Source: Eutreptiella sp. 'Long Island Sound 2002' (lineage: Eukaryota; Euglenozoa; Euglenophyceae; Eutreptiales; Eutreptiaceae). From it: 64,000 nucleotides of DNA. Positions within the stretch are counted from its first letter, which is position 1. Each line of letters starts with the position of its first letter. The position numbers were made by a program, and so were the translations under genes. The notes under the pieces were generated by a model that was not told the DNA's origin, ran no database searches, and saw nothing but the letters and a program-made list of their open reading frames with translations. Positions 1 to 9,837 of this stretch are shown one piece after another. The stretch covers positions 168,007,975 to 168,071,974 of the forward strand of contig OZ038378.1 of the NCBI GenBank assembly GCA_964036045.1, read 5' to 3'.

Positions 1-183
1 GTGTTTGCTGTGCCTCTCCTGCTGCTTGCTGCTGGTGTAGGGTTTCCTGCTGCTTGTTTTTGATGAGGAAAATGTTTTATTTGATGAAATACAACCAATC
101 CAGGATAGCCCAAGCCAGAGATAAGCAAGTAGAAGAGAATCAGGATCAAAGCATGAAGGGCTGCAGTGGGAACAGTGAAAGGT
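1..183 (-). repeat. Truncated copy of the E2-type LTR
   Basis: This stretch is nearly identical to 9066-9248 and to 40190-40372, which are the LTRs of the outer retrotransposon E2. Similarity stops at about position 180, where the LTR copies continue and this one passes into GC-rich DNA. It represents the end of the LTR that lies next to the primer binding site. The left part is cut off by the window, so I cannot say whether it belongs to another full element or is a broken solo LTR. Confidence 0.8.
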
Positions 184-2980
184 TTCGAGGTTTGATGTTT
201 GATTCTGCGGGTACTAGACGCCTTTCGGCCCCGGGGGGCCACCTGGTCGGGCAAGGTGATATCCTCCCCACCGGGTTCTAGTGGGGGGCCCTCCAAGACG
301 CACCTCCTGCCTGGTGGCGGAGTCCCCCGGGTTCACAGGGCTCAGAGCCCCGTCCTTCCCCGGCTTCCCCGTTTCGCCACTCCCCGGTCAGTGCATCAAT
401 TCGCAGCCGTGGCTGCGGGCGCTTACCCGCTGCGTCGCCCCCCCAATACGTGGTCGCCCGGGGCGCCGGCGCCGCCGGGCCCGTGCTACTGGCTTGTCGC
501 CAGTGGGACCCCCTTGGGCTGGCGCGGAGGCTGCCTAGCCTAGGGGTTGGGGCGTGGCGCTGTGCGCCACTACTGCTTTGGCGGGTGCAGTGCCCCGTCT
601 GTGTGTGCGTGGCGCTCGCGGCCGGTTCAGGGGGTTCGCGCCGGTACCTGGTGTTGTGTCTCTCTCGTTGCCCCCTTCCCGCCCCGCGTGTTCCGCGCTG
701 CGTGTGGCGGGCCGTCCCGTCCGGGGGTCCCTTACCCTCGCTCGCTGGTACGCCATTCCACGCGGTCTGTGCGTTCCGCGCGCTCCGTCCTGTTGCCCTT
801 CTGGTAGTCCCCGCGTGCCCCTTTCGTGTGTGTGCGCTCGCGCTCCCGCGGCTTCCGCTCCCCCCCCCCTGGGTGGCGTGGCGTGCGCACCTCGCGTGGT
901 CCCGGCACTGGGCGCTGGTAGGGCCGTTCCACGTGGTCCGTGCCCCTCCGCGTGTCCTGCCCCGGTCCCTTGCTCCGTCTGGCGTGCTTGGGGGGGGGCG
1001 GTCCGGTCCCGGTTCCCCCCTACTTGGCTTTGGGTTGTGGGGGTGGCGGTAGGGCGTCCCCGGGGGGAGTGCCTTCTACTGTTGCGAGGGGCGTCTGGGG
1101 TCAGGCGCTCCCCCTCCCCCGACTGCCCGCCCACTGGGCGGGCTGTTGGGGTCCGCGATCCACGTTTTGTGGGCGCGGGCGTGCGGGTGTGGGGGCCCTT
1201 CTCTGTCCCCTCGGCCTGCACGCCCTGTGGGGACTGCGCGCCGCGGGGCGGGGCCGTGGCGTTCGTGTGCCGGGGGGCGGGCTGGGGGGGGGGGGGGGGG
1301 GCGTGCGCCGTACCCCCCGTTTGTGCGGCCGGGGGGCGGCCTGTGAGGCGGGGGGTCGCTCTGCCTCGTTCCGTCATTCTGCCTTCCCTGGGCAGGCAAC
1401 AAAGCGGGTGTCACTGGCGTCGTGCTGTCCATGGGGGGCATGGCCCCCCATACCACTCCGGTTCGTGCTCACCCGCCTTCTCTGGGCGCGATCTGTGCGG
1501 CGTCCTGGCGCGTTGGCGTGGGCTCGCTTGTTCTCCGGGGCCCCTGTGGGAGCCGGCGGCTGGGGCGGGGGGGCAGGTTGCGCTCCGGCTCCTCTCTCGG
1601 GCGGGGGGGGGGACCATCCCCCCTGCCTCGGGGGGTGGGGGCCGGGGCCCCCGCGGCTTGCGGGCCGGTGGGGGGGTGGGGGGGGGGCAGTTCGCGCCGC
1701 GGCCTCCCTGCTCCCCTTCTGGGTGGCGGCCTGCGGTACTCAAACCTGGTCCCCCTCGTGTCGTCGGCGCACTCCCTTCCGGCGTGCGCGTGTGGTCGGG
1801 GTAGCAGTGCCGCCCCGGGGTGGGGGGGGTGAGGGGCGGCCTGTGGACCGCTCTCCAGGGGGCCCCTGCAGACCTGAACCCCCCCTCTGCCCTCCCTGAG
1901 TGGGCTGTGGTCACGGGAGGGTCATGTAGGGCGCGGCCCCCTTACTGTTCCGTTGCGCGCGTTGCTCCGGCACGCTGGTGTGGGCTCGCCCCGCGGCCGC
2001 GACCCCCGCGGGAGCAGGTCGAGCCGCATCTCCCCCCCCCTCCCCCGCGTCGCGGTCCCTTCTGGGGGGGGGAGGGCGTCCCCTCGGCTCCGGGGGGGCG
2101 GAGGGCCGCTCTTGCGGCTCCCTAGCTGGGGGGGGTGCGGGGGGGGGGGTGGGGGGGCCGCCCCCCCGCCCCCCCTGCCCCGTCGAGCGTCGGCCTGCCT
2201 TCCGTTGACCCCGGCGTGCCCCCCCGGGGTATACTCGTGCCGTGGGGGTTGCCGGGCGGCCGCGGGCGTCGGACGCAGTCTGGTCGGCCGCCGACGGGTC
2301 AGTGCGGCAGGGGGGGGGGGGGAGGGGGGGGAACCCCCCCGCCCTGGTTCGCGCCCTCGTCTTCCCCGGGCCGGCCTCTGATAAGGCCGCTCCGTTTGCG
2401 CCGTCCTTGGCGTCGCCGGTCCCCTGTCGGCCGGCAGCAGGCAGGGCGTGTGGGCGCCTGCCTCGGCCGTGGTGCCCCCGCACCCAGGGTGCAGCGGCCT
2501 CTTTGGGGGGGGTGTGGGTCCGCCGTTTCTCTGGTCTGCCTCCGTCCGCTCTTGGGCCTGAGTGGGAGGGGGGGGGGGGGAGTGGGGGGGGGGCCCTGGT
2601 CCCCCGGCGACGCCTCCTGACGGCCGGGGGGGGGGGCGGCATGGCGGTCCCGGCCCCGGGGGCCAGCCATCGGCTGGGGGGTCGCACCCTTCCCCCGCCC
2701 CCCTCTACCTAGAGCCGGACCCTCGTGCAGGCCCTCGCTGGGGCCCCTCATCCCCCCGGCCGTCGTCGCGCGGCGCTGGCCGGCCGGGGGCGGCCGTGAG
2801 GGTTAGCGGTCAGCGGTTAGCGGGCTGCGGGGCAGCAGGTTCCCCCCCCGCGCTCGTTGTCTCCGCCCTCCCTCCCGCGGGAGGTGGCGCGCTCTCCTGC
2901 GTCATGCCGTACCGTGGGGGGGGCGTGGGTTGGGGGGCCCAGCTCCCCCCTCCACTTTCTCGCGTCCGCCGTCCGGGCCG
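184..2980. other. GC-rich, A-depleted tract without a supported gene
   Basis: From about 540 to 2720 the + strand is almost free of A (0 to 4 per 60 bases in the lines I counted) and is packed with G and C homopolymers. All three stop codons need both A and T, so both strands stay open over long distances. The frames of up to 416 codons here carry no recognisable domain and have low-complexity Pro/Arg/Gly/Ala translations. I therefore assign no gene. The tract may be an untranslated part of whatever unit holds the minus-strand frames at 2981-7800. Confidence 0.6.
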
Positions 2981-5215
2981 TCACCTGCGCCGCCGCTTAT
3001 GTGGGGGCTGGGGCTGTGGCGGCGGCGGGTTGCGCTGGCGGTAGCGCCAGTGGGCGAGGGCGCTGTGCAAGGCCCGGGGGAGCCAGTTGTTGGCGTCCGC
3101 ATCCGTGATGCGGAGCACCGCTCCCCCTTCCAGGAAGGCCGGCCACGTCGGCTCCCTGTCGGGCCACGCCGCCCGGATCACTGACCTGAGGACCCTCTCG
3201 TGGTCCTCTGGGGCTGCCCACCCCCCCGGGGGTACCTCTCGGTTTCCTCCGTCTCTCCGGAGGAGCACGGCATCCAAGGGCCGGTTCCTCAACCCCCTGG
3301 TGGTCCCCTTGTTGGCCCAGCACAACCACCCGTACACCTCCCCCACCAGGGGGAGGGCCTCCTCCCCCAGAGGGTCCGGGACCGTGCCCCAGTCCCGGTC
3401 CCACCGCCGGGCCCCCTCTGCCCCTCGCGCCGGCTCCCCTCGCTGCCCCTGTGCCTGCGGCGCCGATGCTGCGCCCCGCCCCCCCTCCGCCGAGGCCATC
3501 CGCGCCGGCTCTGCTCTCGGCGCGGGGGGGGCTGGCTGGTGCTGGGGTCGTGAGGGTTGGGGGGGGACGAGCTCGCCGGCGTCAGGGTCGATGTTGTAGA
3601 GGTGGTGGTGGCGGTGGTGGTGGTGGTGGTGGGTGTGGTGCGCCGGCATCTGTTGGATGCCGGGGGGGATGCACCTCACCGGCTGCACGTCCGGCTGCGG
3701 GGGCACCCCGCTCCCCGCCCCCCTCCCTTCAGCCCGCCCTCCCCCCCGGGCTCCCATGCCCCGTCCCGCCTGTCCCTTGGGGCCCGCGGCGCCCTTGCCC
3801 TTGCCCTTGGGCCCCTTCCCAACCTCCTGCCCGTGCCGCGGGTCCCGCCCCCCATCCCCCACGCCCTGGCCCGCCCGCTCGCCCACCGCCCCTCGCCCCG
3901 CCCCCTGCGCTTGGGCTCCCTGCCCGCGCCCCTGCGCGCCCTTCCCGTGCCCTGGTCCCTTCCGGGCTCCCTGCCCTGAGTCGCGCCGTCCGCTGCCTGC
4001 GCTCTGCCCCCCCCCGCCGCTGCGCCCTTGCTCTCCGCCGCGCGTGCCCTGGCCTGCTCCTTGCGCGCGCTCCTGGGCACTTCCCCTGTCGCCTCCTGCC
4101 CCCCGCTCCGCGCTCCCGTGGTTGGCACGCAGCTCTGCCTGCGCGCCCTCCCCTCCTTCCTGGATCACGCGCCGGGCGTCCCCCTGTCTTTGCAGCTGCG
4201 GCAGCGTGACGCCCGGCGGCGAGCGCTTGGGCGCCGGGGGGCGGACGTGCCGCGCCCGCCCCGGGGGGAAGGGCTTGGGGGGGAACTGCTTGGGGGGGCT
4301 GGTGTGGGTGTGGGTGGGGTTGGCGTGGGCGCGGTACTTCGCGCTCTCCCTGCCCACTGCTGCTGCTGCGGCGGCCGCCGGCCAGGTGCCCGTGGTCCGT
4401 GCGGGGTCCGCCTCACGCTTTCGTGGCGTGCTGGGGGTCGCGGCGTGGCCGGCCGAGGCGATGGCGCGGCCCGCCAGGGCCGCGGTCGCAACCCCTCGCG
4501 CGCCCTCCTCACTCTCCTGTGCTGCTGTGGCGGCCGCCGGCGAGGTGCCCGTGGCCCGTGCGGGGTCCATCCCCCGCTTTCGCGGCGTGCTGGGGGTCGC
4601 GGCGTGGCCGGCCGAGGCGGTGGCGCGGCCCGCCGGGGCCGCGGTCGCAACTCCTCGCGCGCCCTCCTTGCTCTCCTCTGCTGCTGTGGCGGCCGCCGGC
4701 GAGGCGCCCGTGGCCCGTGCGGAGTCCTTTCCCCGCTTTCGCGGCGTGCTGGGGGTCGCGGCGTGGCCAGCCGAGGCGGTGGCGCGGCCCGCCGGGGCCG
4801 CAGTCGCAACCCCTCGCGCGCCCTCCTCGCTCTCCTCTGCGCCTGCGGCAGCCCTCGGCAATGCGCACGGTTCCTGCGCCGGGGCTACTCCCCGTGTCGG
4901 CGGCGTGCCGGGGGCCGCGGTCGGGGCCGCGGCGTGGCTCGCTGGGGCTGCGGTCTCCGCTTCCTGCGCGTCTGGGACCCCCTCCCGGGGCGGGGCGGCA
5001 GGGCTTGCTGCTTGGGCGGCGGGGGCGGTCACCTTGGCTGGCTCAGGCTCCCGGGCCGGCGGCGGCGGCCCGACCAGCACCGCCGCCTCCGCCAGCCTCC
5101 GCTCCTCGCGCTCCGCGAGGGTCTCCCTCGTCCACTCCGGGGAGGCGGGGGAGCGGGAGCGGGACGGGCGGTGGTGGCGGTCGTCCCGCTGGGGGGAGCC
5201 ATTGGAGTCTGCCAT
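2981..5215 (-). CDS. Unrecognised low-complexity protein, about 744 aa
   Basis: A long open frame on the minus strand. I start it at the ATG at 5215 (MADSNG...), which has G after the ATG, rather than the in-frame ATG at 5278, which lacks that context. The N-terminal two thirds is Ala/Pro/Gly/Arg-rich with three tandem 53-residue repeats (DNA 4368-4845), then a Gly/Gln/Arg-rich part and a histidine run (about 3590-3640). The last roughly 130 residues look more protein-like, with an even residue mix and Trp-containing segments, and end in a basic tail. I recognise no family. The T-poor coding strand favours chance open frames, so only the C-terminal part is persuasive. It could be a structural or nucleic-acid-binding protein of an unknown mobile element. 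Confidence 0.35.
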   Translation of the reverse strand: MADSNGSPQRDDRHHRPSRSRSPASPEWTRETLAEREERRLAEAAVLVGPPPPAREPEPAKVTAPAAQAASPAAPPREGVPDAQEAETAAPASHAAAPTAAPGTPPTRGVAPAQEPCALPRAAAGAEESEEGARGVATAAPAGRATASAGHAATPSTPRKRGKDSARATGASPAAATAAEESKEGARGVATAAPAGRATASAGHAATPSTPRKRGMDPARATGTSPAAATAAQESEEGARGVATAALAGRAIASAGHAATPSTPRKREADPARTTGTWPAAAAAAAVGRESAKYRAHANPTHTHTSPPKQFPPKPFPPGRARHVRPPAPKRSPPGVTLPQLQRQGDARRVIQEGGEGAQAELRANHGSAERGAGGDRGSAQERAQGAGQGTRGGEQGRSGGGGQSAGSGRRDSGQGARKGPGHGKGAQGRGQGAQAQGAGRGAVGERAGQGVGDGGRDPRHGQEVGKGPKGKGKGAAGPKGQAGRGMGARGGGRAEGRGAGSGVPPQPDVQPVRCIPPGIQQMPAHHTHHHHHHRHHHLYNIDPDAGELVPPQPSRPQHQPAPPAPRAEPARMASAEGGRGAASAPQAQGQRGEPARGAEGARRWDRDWGTVPDPLGEEALPLVGEVYGWLCWANKGTTRGLRNRPLDAVLLRRDGGNREVPPGGWAAPEDHERVLRSVIRAAWPDREPTWPAFLEGGAVLRITDADANNWLPRALHSALAHWRYRQRNPPPPQPQPPHKRRRR
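4368..4845 (-). repeat. 159-bp tandem repeat, three copies
   Basis: The landmark GCGTGCTGGGGGTCGCGG recurs at about 4426, 4585 and 4744, a constant spacing of 159 bp (53 codons). The copies are closely similar and stay in frame in the minus-strand reading frame, giving three copies of an Ala/Thr/Arg-rich peptide. An intact coding period could reflect selection, or just lack of time to diverge. Confidence 0.85.
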
Positions 5216-5278
5216 CACTGTTATCCTGATAGGCATGCGTGGTGGCAGGCGCGCCCTTCCCACTACCTCCTGGTGCAT

Positions 5279-6332
5279 CAGTGCCGTGCCGTGGGCAGTG
5301 CCGTGTGGTGCTCTGCGGGGGGGAGTGTTGGGTTGGGTGGGGTCAAGGCCTCGCCTGGTCGCCTACCCACGGTCCGCGCCGCCTTCCCTGCGGGACCCGA
5401 CTGGGCGGCCGTACCCGGGTGTCCAGTCACAAGGCCTACCGGACTGTTGACCGCCCCCAGACCCCGCGGTGGCGCTCGCGGGCGGGAGATGCCGCCGTGC
5501 CTGTGTGTATGTGCCCTTGTGTGTCTGGGGGGGGGGGGGGGCTGTGGCACACCTGCTTGCTCCATTGTTGTTCGGCGTTGGCGCACATGGCGCGGGGAAG
5601 TGTGTGCCTGGTGCTCCAGGCCCCGGCAGGGAGGCTGGAGAGCCTGACGCTGAGCCCGCCGGGGGAGATGTGGGCCTGGGCTCGCAACCTCCACGTCACA
5701 AGGACATGCTACCCAACCACTCCACGACTGCCTATTGGCACGGGAAGGCGGTGGTACGTGGCACGACTGGGGTCAGACCCGCACTCCTTGACTGCCTTAG
5801 GCACAGGTGGTGCTGCCTCGCGGGCTGGGTCCGGCTCCCACGGCCGAAGGCGTACCCTGGGCAGATGGAGGGGCACCAAGGCGCAGAGTGTGCTTCCCTG
5901 CCCTGGGTGCCACCAGTGCTGGCTGCACTGGCTGCGGCGCTACAGCCCGCGTAGACGAGGGGGCCCAGAGGGCACCACACCCGAATGGCCTCTCCGTTGA
6001 GGAAGGGGGGGGGGGGGGCAGGGGTCGGCTGGTGGCTGTCTGGCCTCCAGGGGTCACCCACAACTGCACCGGAGTGCACGGGGCTGTGCTGGCCTAGGCG
6101 TCTGTGATGAAGTTGGTGGGGCACGTGCACACCTGGAGGTTCCCTAGGCAGGCCGCTCAAGGGATACCCACAGCGGTCAAGCTGTGAGCCCTTCACAGCC
6201 TCCACTTTTTAGGCCCTGAGGGCGCCGACTCCGTGCACCCCTCCCGTCGGGGGCGCAGGCTGGGGGGGGGGGGTAGGGTGGTGGATGGGTCTACCTGTTC
6301 ACTTACGTGGGAGAGGAGGACCACCTGCTGGG
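5279..6332. other. Gap between the two minus-strand coding candidates
   Basis: Less extreme in composition than the flanks. I see only short overlapping frames with no domain, a G run near 5528 and another near 6007. Nothing here supports a gene, RNA or mobile-element end. Confidence 0.5.
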
Positions 6333-7800
6333 TTACCATGCGGGTCCCAGATCCCAACATACTTGTCGCTCGGCGTCCGCTCCCTGAGGGACCTGGATCA
6401 CCATGTGACGGCCTGCAGTGAGGGTGTGAGGGCATGCGGGGGGGGGGGGGGGGTGCTGGGCCTGCTTTCGGTCCGGCCCCATTTCGGTTGGGGGGGGTGG
6501 GGGCAGCAAAAGGTCTGCTCCCCTGTTTCCTGGTCCCCACGAGGAACCAGCCCACGGCTTGCACCCTCGCTTTGTGGTGGCTGAAATTTGGGCCGACAGA
6601 GCTGCGGGGGGGAGGGGGGGAGGGGGTGGGGGGCCGGCTGTGGCGTCAGCCCCGTAAGGCCTGGGGCCGGCGGCCATCCATCGGCATTGGGAGGGGAGGC
6701 GGGGGAGCCACGCGGCCCACGCGTCGCGCCACAGCTCCCAGTCTGGGGCGGGGCCCAGGGCCCTGGGCCCCGGGGGGTCGTCGGGTGGTATCGGGGGGAG
6801 CCGCACTAGGTGGACCCCCGTAACGGCGGTGACCTCCTGTGTTCGCAGGAAGGTGTGTACTCCGTCCCGCGCCGCGGGCGCCGGGAGGGGGGGGCGGGGT
6901 ACGGGCGCTGCCCCATAGAGGTGGGTGGGGGTGATCCCCAGGACCCGCCCCGGGTCCCCGCGGGTCGCGACGACGAGGAGGAGCAGGGGGGTGCCAGGGC
7001 ACTCTTGCCAGAGGACCTGCCCCCTGTGGTGGGCACCCCTGGTTCTGGAGAGGGGGGGGGACAGGTCTGAGTTAGCCCAGCCGCGGGGCGCGTGCGTCGC
7101 CGGCGGGAGGACGGGGCACCAAGCCGGCTCCCTGGGGAACGCCTCGCATACGATGGCATACGGGGGGGTAGGCCTGGTGCCGTCGCACACCGGGTTGGTC
7201 GGCCGGGGGCGGGCGGACGCCTCGTCCGCGCCTTCCACGAACACCGTGATCTTGCCCACCTCCAGGTCCTCGTCCGGTGGGTGTAGAAGGTGGAGCGCCG
7301 CATCCAGCTCGGACACTCCCCCCGGGTACGTGGCCCGCGCCTGGTTCAGGTACGGGGCCGCGTCCCCGGGGTAGCGCGTTCTGAGGGCGTGCAGCAGGGC
7401 CGGGGCGCTGCTGCGGAGGGACGTGGCAGACCCTGCTCCCGTCAGCCGCAGGGTGTCCCCCATGGACAGGGGCCGGCCCGACCGGTTGGACTCGCGCCAC
7501 TCCACCCAGTGCCCGTAGAGGGCCGCCTCCGAGCTGATGAGCCCCTGGCTGGACGGCGTTCACGATCCGGTGCATCGCCGGGAGCAGCGTAGGGGCCCCA
7601 ACTCCAATCAGGGCGCGGACGGCTGGGAGGGCGGTCTCGTTGAGGAAAGCCCTCGCACTGCCCGTCAGGTCACACCGTGCGGCAGCGTGCGCCTCGTGCG
7701 CCTCCGCCACCGCGTCCGCCACCAGGCCCCGGACGGCCGCCTCCTGCGCTTTGCTGCGGGCCCTGGTGTGTCCCGGCCCATCCCCCCGTCGGCGTGGCAT
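6333..7800 (-). pseudogene. Unrecognised GC-rich gene with a frameshift
   Basis: The ATG at 7798-7800 (MPRRRGDG...) lies exactly where ordinary-composition DNA gives way to the GC-rich block. The frame reads about 85 residues of helical, Ala-rich sequence, then loses sense. A second frame one nucleotide away continues convincingly from about 7545 (GLISSEAALYGHWVEWRES) and stays open to 6333. The switch lies at a run of four C (7542-7545 on the + strand), so a 1-nt homopolymer change, biological or from assembly, is the simplest explanation. The last 150 residues are proline-rich and may be non-coding. The middle part mixes hydrophobic and acidic residues like a folded protein, but I recognise no family. 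Confidence 0.4.
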
Positions 7801-7902
7801 GTTGAAAGTGTGTTGAAAGTGGACGTGCAATTTGTGCCTCTCAATTTGCATCTCAATCACCGCTGTGATTATTACTGTGAATCTCTGTCACTTACTCCTG
7901 CA

Positions 7903-8568
7903 GGTCCAACGCTTGCGAACAGTGATGGGGAGGTGTCATCAGAGGATGAAGACTCAACGCAGAAGAAGCGAGTGCAGTTCACTGTAACACGAGAACGGGC
8001 AGAAGAACTAGTCTCCTCCCTCTGCGGGGTAATTTGGAAACAAAAAAGTCACTCCTGGTCAGAAGTGTGCACTGGTGTTGCTGCATTGACAAAAACAGAT
8101 GGCGAAAAAATCCGTGAGGCAATGGAGGCGCTGGCGGCCGTGATAAAAGTACACTCGCAACTCCCAACGAACAGAAAGTACATCTATCGCATTGAAGAAA
8201 GGGGTGCTCGCCTTGGCTTTCAGACTGAGGGAGACACCTCCCACCTGGTTGCAATGATTACAGTAGGCCCGAAAGAACCACTGACCTTTCACTCTTATGC
8301 CACTGGTACCAAGGGTACAAAGGTTCCTGAGGGCCACTACCTCTTCCAAACCATGCAGCCGTTTGATACATTCCAGTGCATCCCGAATGCCAGAGGGCAC
8401 ATATACCTGTTCTTCTTTGACTGTGAAGAGAATATGAAGCTTGTATGCCACACAAACACTTTCAGGGACTCTTTGAACCCAAGTGACCGCGGTCCAACTT
8501 TGGATGCGCTCAGGCGAGTTGAGCGCAAGCTGGACGCTATAATGGAGCACCTGGGTATTGAACAGTGA
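7903..8568 (+). CDS. Exon-like island encoding about 221 aa, function unknown
   Basis: The frame runs from about 7903 to the TGA at 8566-8568. It begins after CTCCTGCAG, which fits a splice acceptor, and its base composition is balanced, unlike the GC-rich DNA to the left. The product starts with an acidic Ser/Glu/Asp stretch (SSEDEDSTQKKR), continues with mixed alpha/beta-like sequence holding aromatic clusters (GHYLFQTMQPFDTF, IYLFFFDCEENMK) and ends in a short heptad-like helix (LDALRRVERKLDAIMEHLG). I recognise no domain. Upstream exons are not visible. It could be the last exon of a host gene or a coding segment of a mobile element. Confidence 0.45.
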   Translation, partial: GPTLANSDGEVSSEDEDSTQKKRVQFTVTRERAEELVSSLCGVIWKQKSHSWSEVCTGVAALTKTDGEKIREAMEALAAVIKVHSQLPTNRKYIYRIEERGARLGFQTEGDTSHLVAMITVGPKEPLTFHSYATGTKGTKVPEGHYLFQTMQPFDTFQCIPNARGHIYLFFFDCEENMKLVCHTNTFRDSLNPSDRGPTLDALRRVERKLDAIMEHLGIEQ

Positions 8569-8917
8569 AGTGAACAGTGAGCAGAGTGGTGCCCACGTGC
8601 ATTTGCTTTGAGGATACATTTTTGAAACGCATCTTTTTCTGAGGTTAAGTTGAGAGACACGTTGAGACACTCAACTTGTGTCTCAATGTTTTGGCAAGAT
8701 TCACTGCAAAACATTGGAATTTGAGCTCGAAATTGATTTTGACAGTCTATGGCAGGGTTACTGCACATCACACCATTTTTTTTTCAATACTTATAGTCAA
8801 GGTGCACCACAAATTGTCAAACCTCAAGTTGTAGTCAAGTTGAGACACACGTTGACACACTCAACTTGTGTCTCAATGAGTTTCGGGATAATTGAACCCC
8901 ATAAGATCCTAGGTGAA
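8569..8917. other. AT-richer spacer with two copies of a fold-back motif
   Basis: This follows the stop codon of the coding island. It holds two 42-bp near-copies (8647-8688 and 8837-8878) of a sequence with overlapping dyads: AAGTTGAG pairs with CTCAACTT, and TTGAGACAC with GTGTCTCAA. Nothing else is seen. It could be a 3' untranslated region or the end of a small transposon. Confidence 0.5.
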
Positions 8918-9037
8918 AGTGGCTACCTCACCCCTACCGTATCGGGGATCTCCACCGCTTCAGAGCGGGGGGCACAATCAGAAGTGGCCCACAAGTGGGC
9001 AAAGTGGCTACCTCACCCCTGCCGTATGGGGGATCCC
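8918..9037 (+). repeat. Left remnant of the 85-bp satellite
   Basis: About 1.4 units of the same 85-bp repeat that fills 51735-56005. It ends in ATCCC at 9033-9037, directly beside the left end of E2. Joined to the right-hand array across E2, with the ATCCC duplication collapsed, it gives a perfect in-phase satellite unit. Confidence 0.9.
9033..9037. repeat. E2 target-site duplication, left copy (ATCCC)
   Basis: ATCCC directly left of the E2 LTR. The matching copy is at 51735-51739. Both lie at the same phase of the 85-bp satellite unit, so they are one target site. Confidence 0.8.
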
Positions 9038-9829
9038 AGAACGTTTTATAGTGATTTCAACACTGTGTGTCTGTTGTGCCTCTCCTGCTGCTTGCTGCTG
9101 GTGTAGGGTTTCCTGCTGCTTGTTTTTGATGAGGAAAATGTTTTATTTGATGAAATACAACCAATCCAGGATAGCCCAAGCCAGAGATAAGCAAGTAGAA
9201 GAGAATCAGGATCAAAGCATGAAGGGCTGCAGTGTAAACAGTGAAAGATGTTAGAATATTCACAGAAACTGCAACTCAGGGCACATCGGATTGCATATTC
9301 ACAAAGATAGCTGAAATGTTTTGGAACAAGAGTTGGAAAACTGCCCCATAGTCACTTAATATCCATAGTGCCATCTCAGGAGATGTGCACTCTTTGTTTT
9401 GGGTCCCATATGTGCTGAGGTGGCAGGGCATGTGGCGATGAGGTCACTGCCATGTCACATGGGATCTTCCTACTTAGCTAGGCTGACTGGGAATTGAACC
9501 CAGGACCTCTCAAAAAGAGGTGCCCAGCCCCCTAGGGTGCATACCACTAGGATAGCTAAGAATTCATGAGAAAACATAGATGGATTCATAGGCTCTGCCG
9601 TGGATATGTCAGTTCTCAGTCAACTCAGGAAAAGATGAATAGCCTCACATTGATAGGGGATTAAGGGGTCCACTCCATATCCTGATTTAGTGTTTGGTTC
9701 CATAGGTCAAAATGTGTTATCACCACTTTTGGTTGGGCCAATACTAAGATAGAAATGCCTGTGTGCTTAGAGCATCTCTAATACAACTAACGTATACCCT
9801 AAAGCATTGGAAAAGCACTTTTTCTTACT
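9038..9829 (-). repeat. E2 LTR (3' LTR in element sense), 792 bp
   Basis: Collinear with 40162-40587 plus 51371-51734. It lies next to a polypurine tract on its right, as expected for the 3' LTR of a minus-strand element. It contains a tRNA-like segment in the same sense as the element (9477-9560). Confidence 0.85.
9477..9560 (-). ncRNA. tRNA-like segment inside the E2 LTR
   Basis: Read on the minus strand it contains an A-box-like TAGTGGTATGC, a 5-bp anticodon-type stem ACCTC/GAGGT with the 7-nt loop TTTTTGA (anticodon position TTT, lysine-like), and a T arm CTGGG-TTCAATT-CCCAG with the B box GGTTCAATTCC. The outer stem is not canonical (the pairing segment lies 6 nt too far), and about 10 extra nt precede the anticodon stem. 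This is a tRNA-derived relic or an internal RNA polymerase III promoter rather than a working tRNA. The other LTR copy (about 51376-51460) has a damaged B box. Confidence 0.5.
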
Positions 9830-9837
9830 CCCCCCTT
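9830..9837 (-). promoter_or_regulatory. E2 polypurine tract
   Basis: In element sense AAGGGGGG lies immediately upstream of the 3' LTR, the position where plus-strand DNA synthesis is primed in LTR retrotransposons. Confidence 0.8.

Noticed and set aside
200-7800. Ribosomal DNA or spacer because of GC richness
   Set aside because: No recognisable conserved rRNA segment on either strand.
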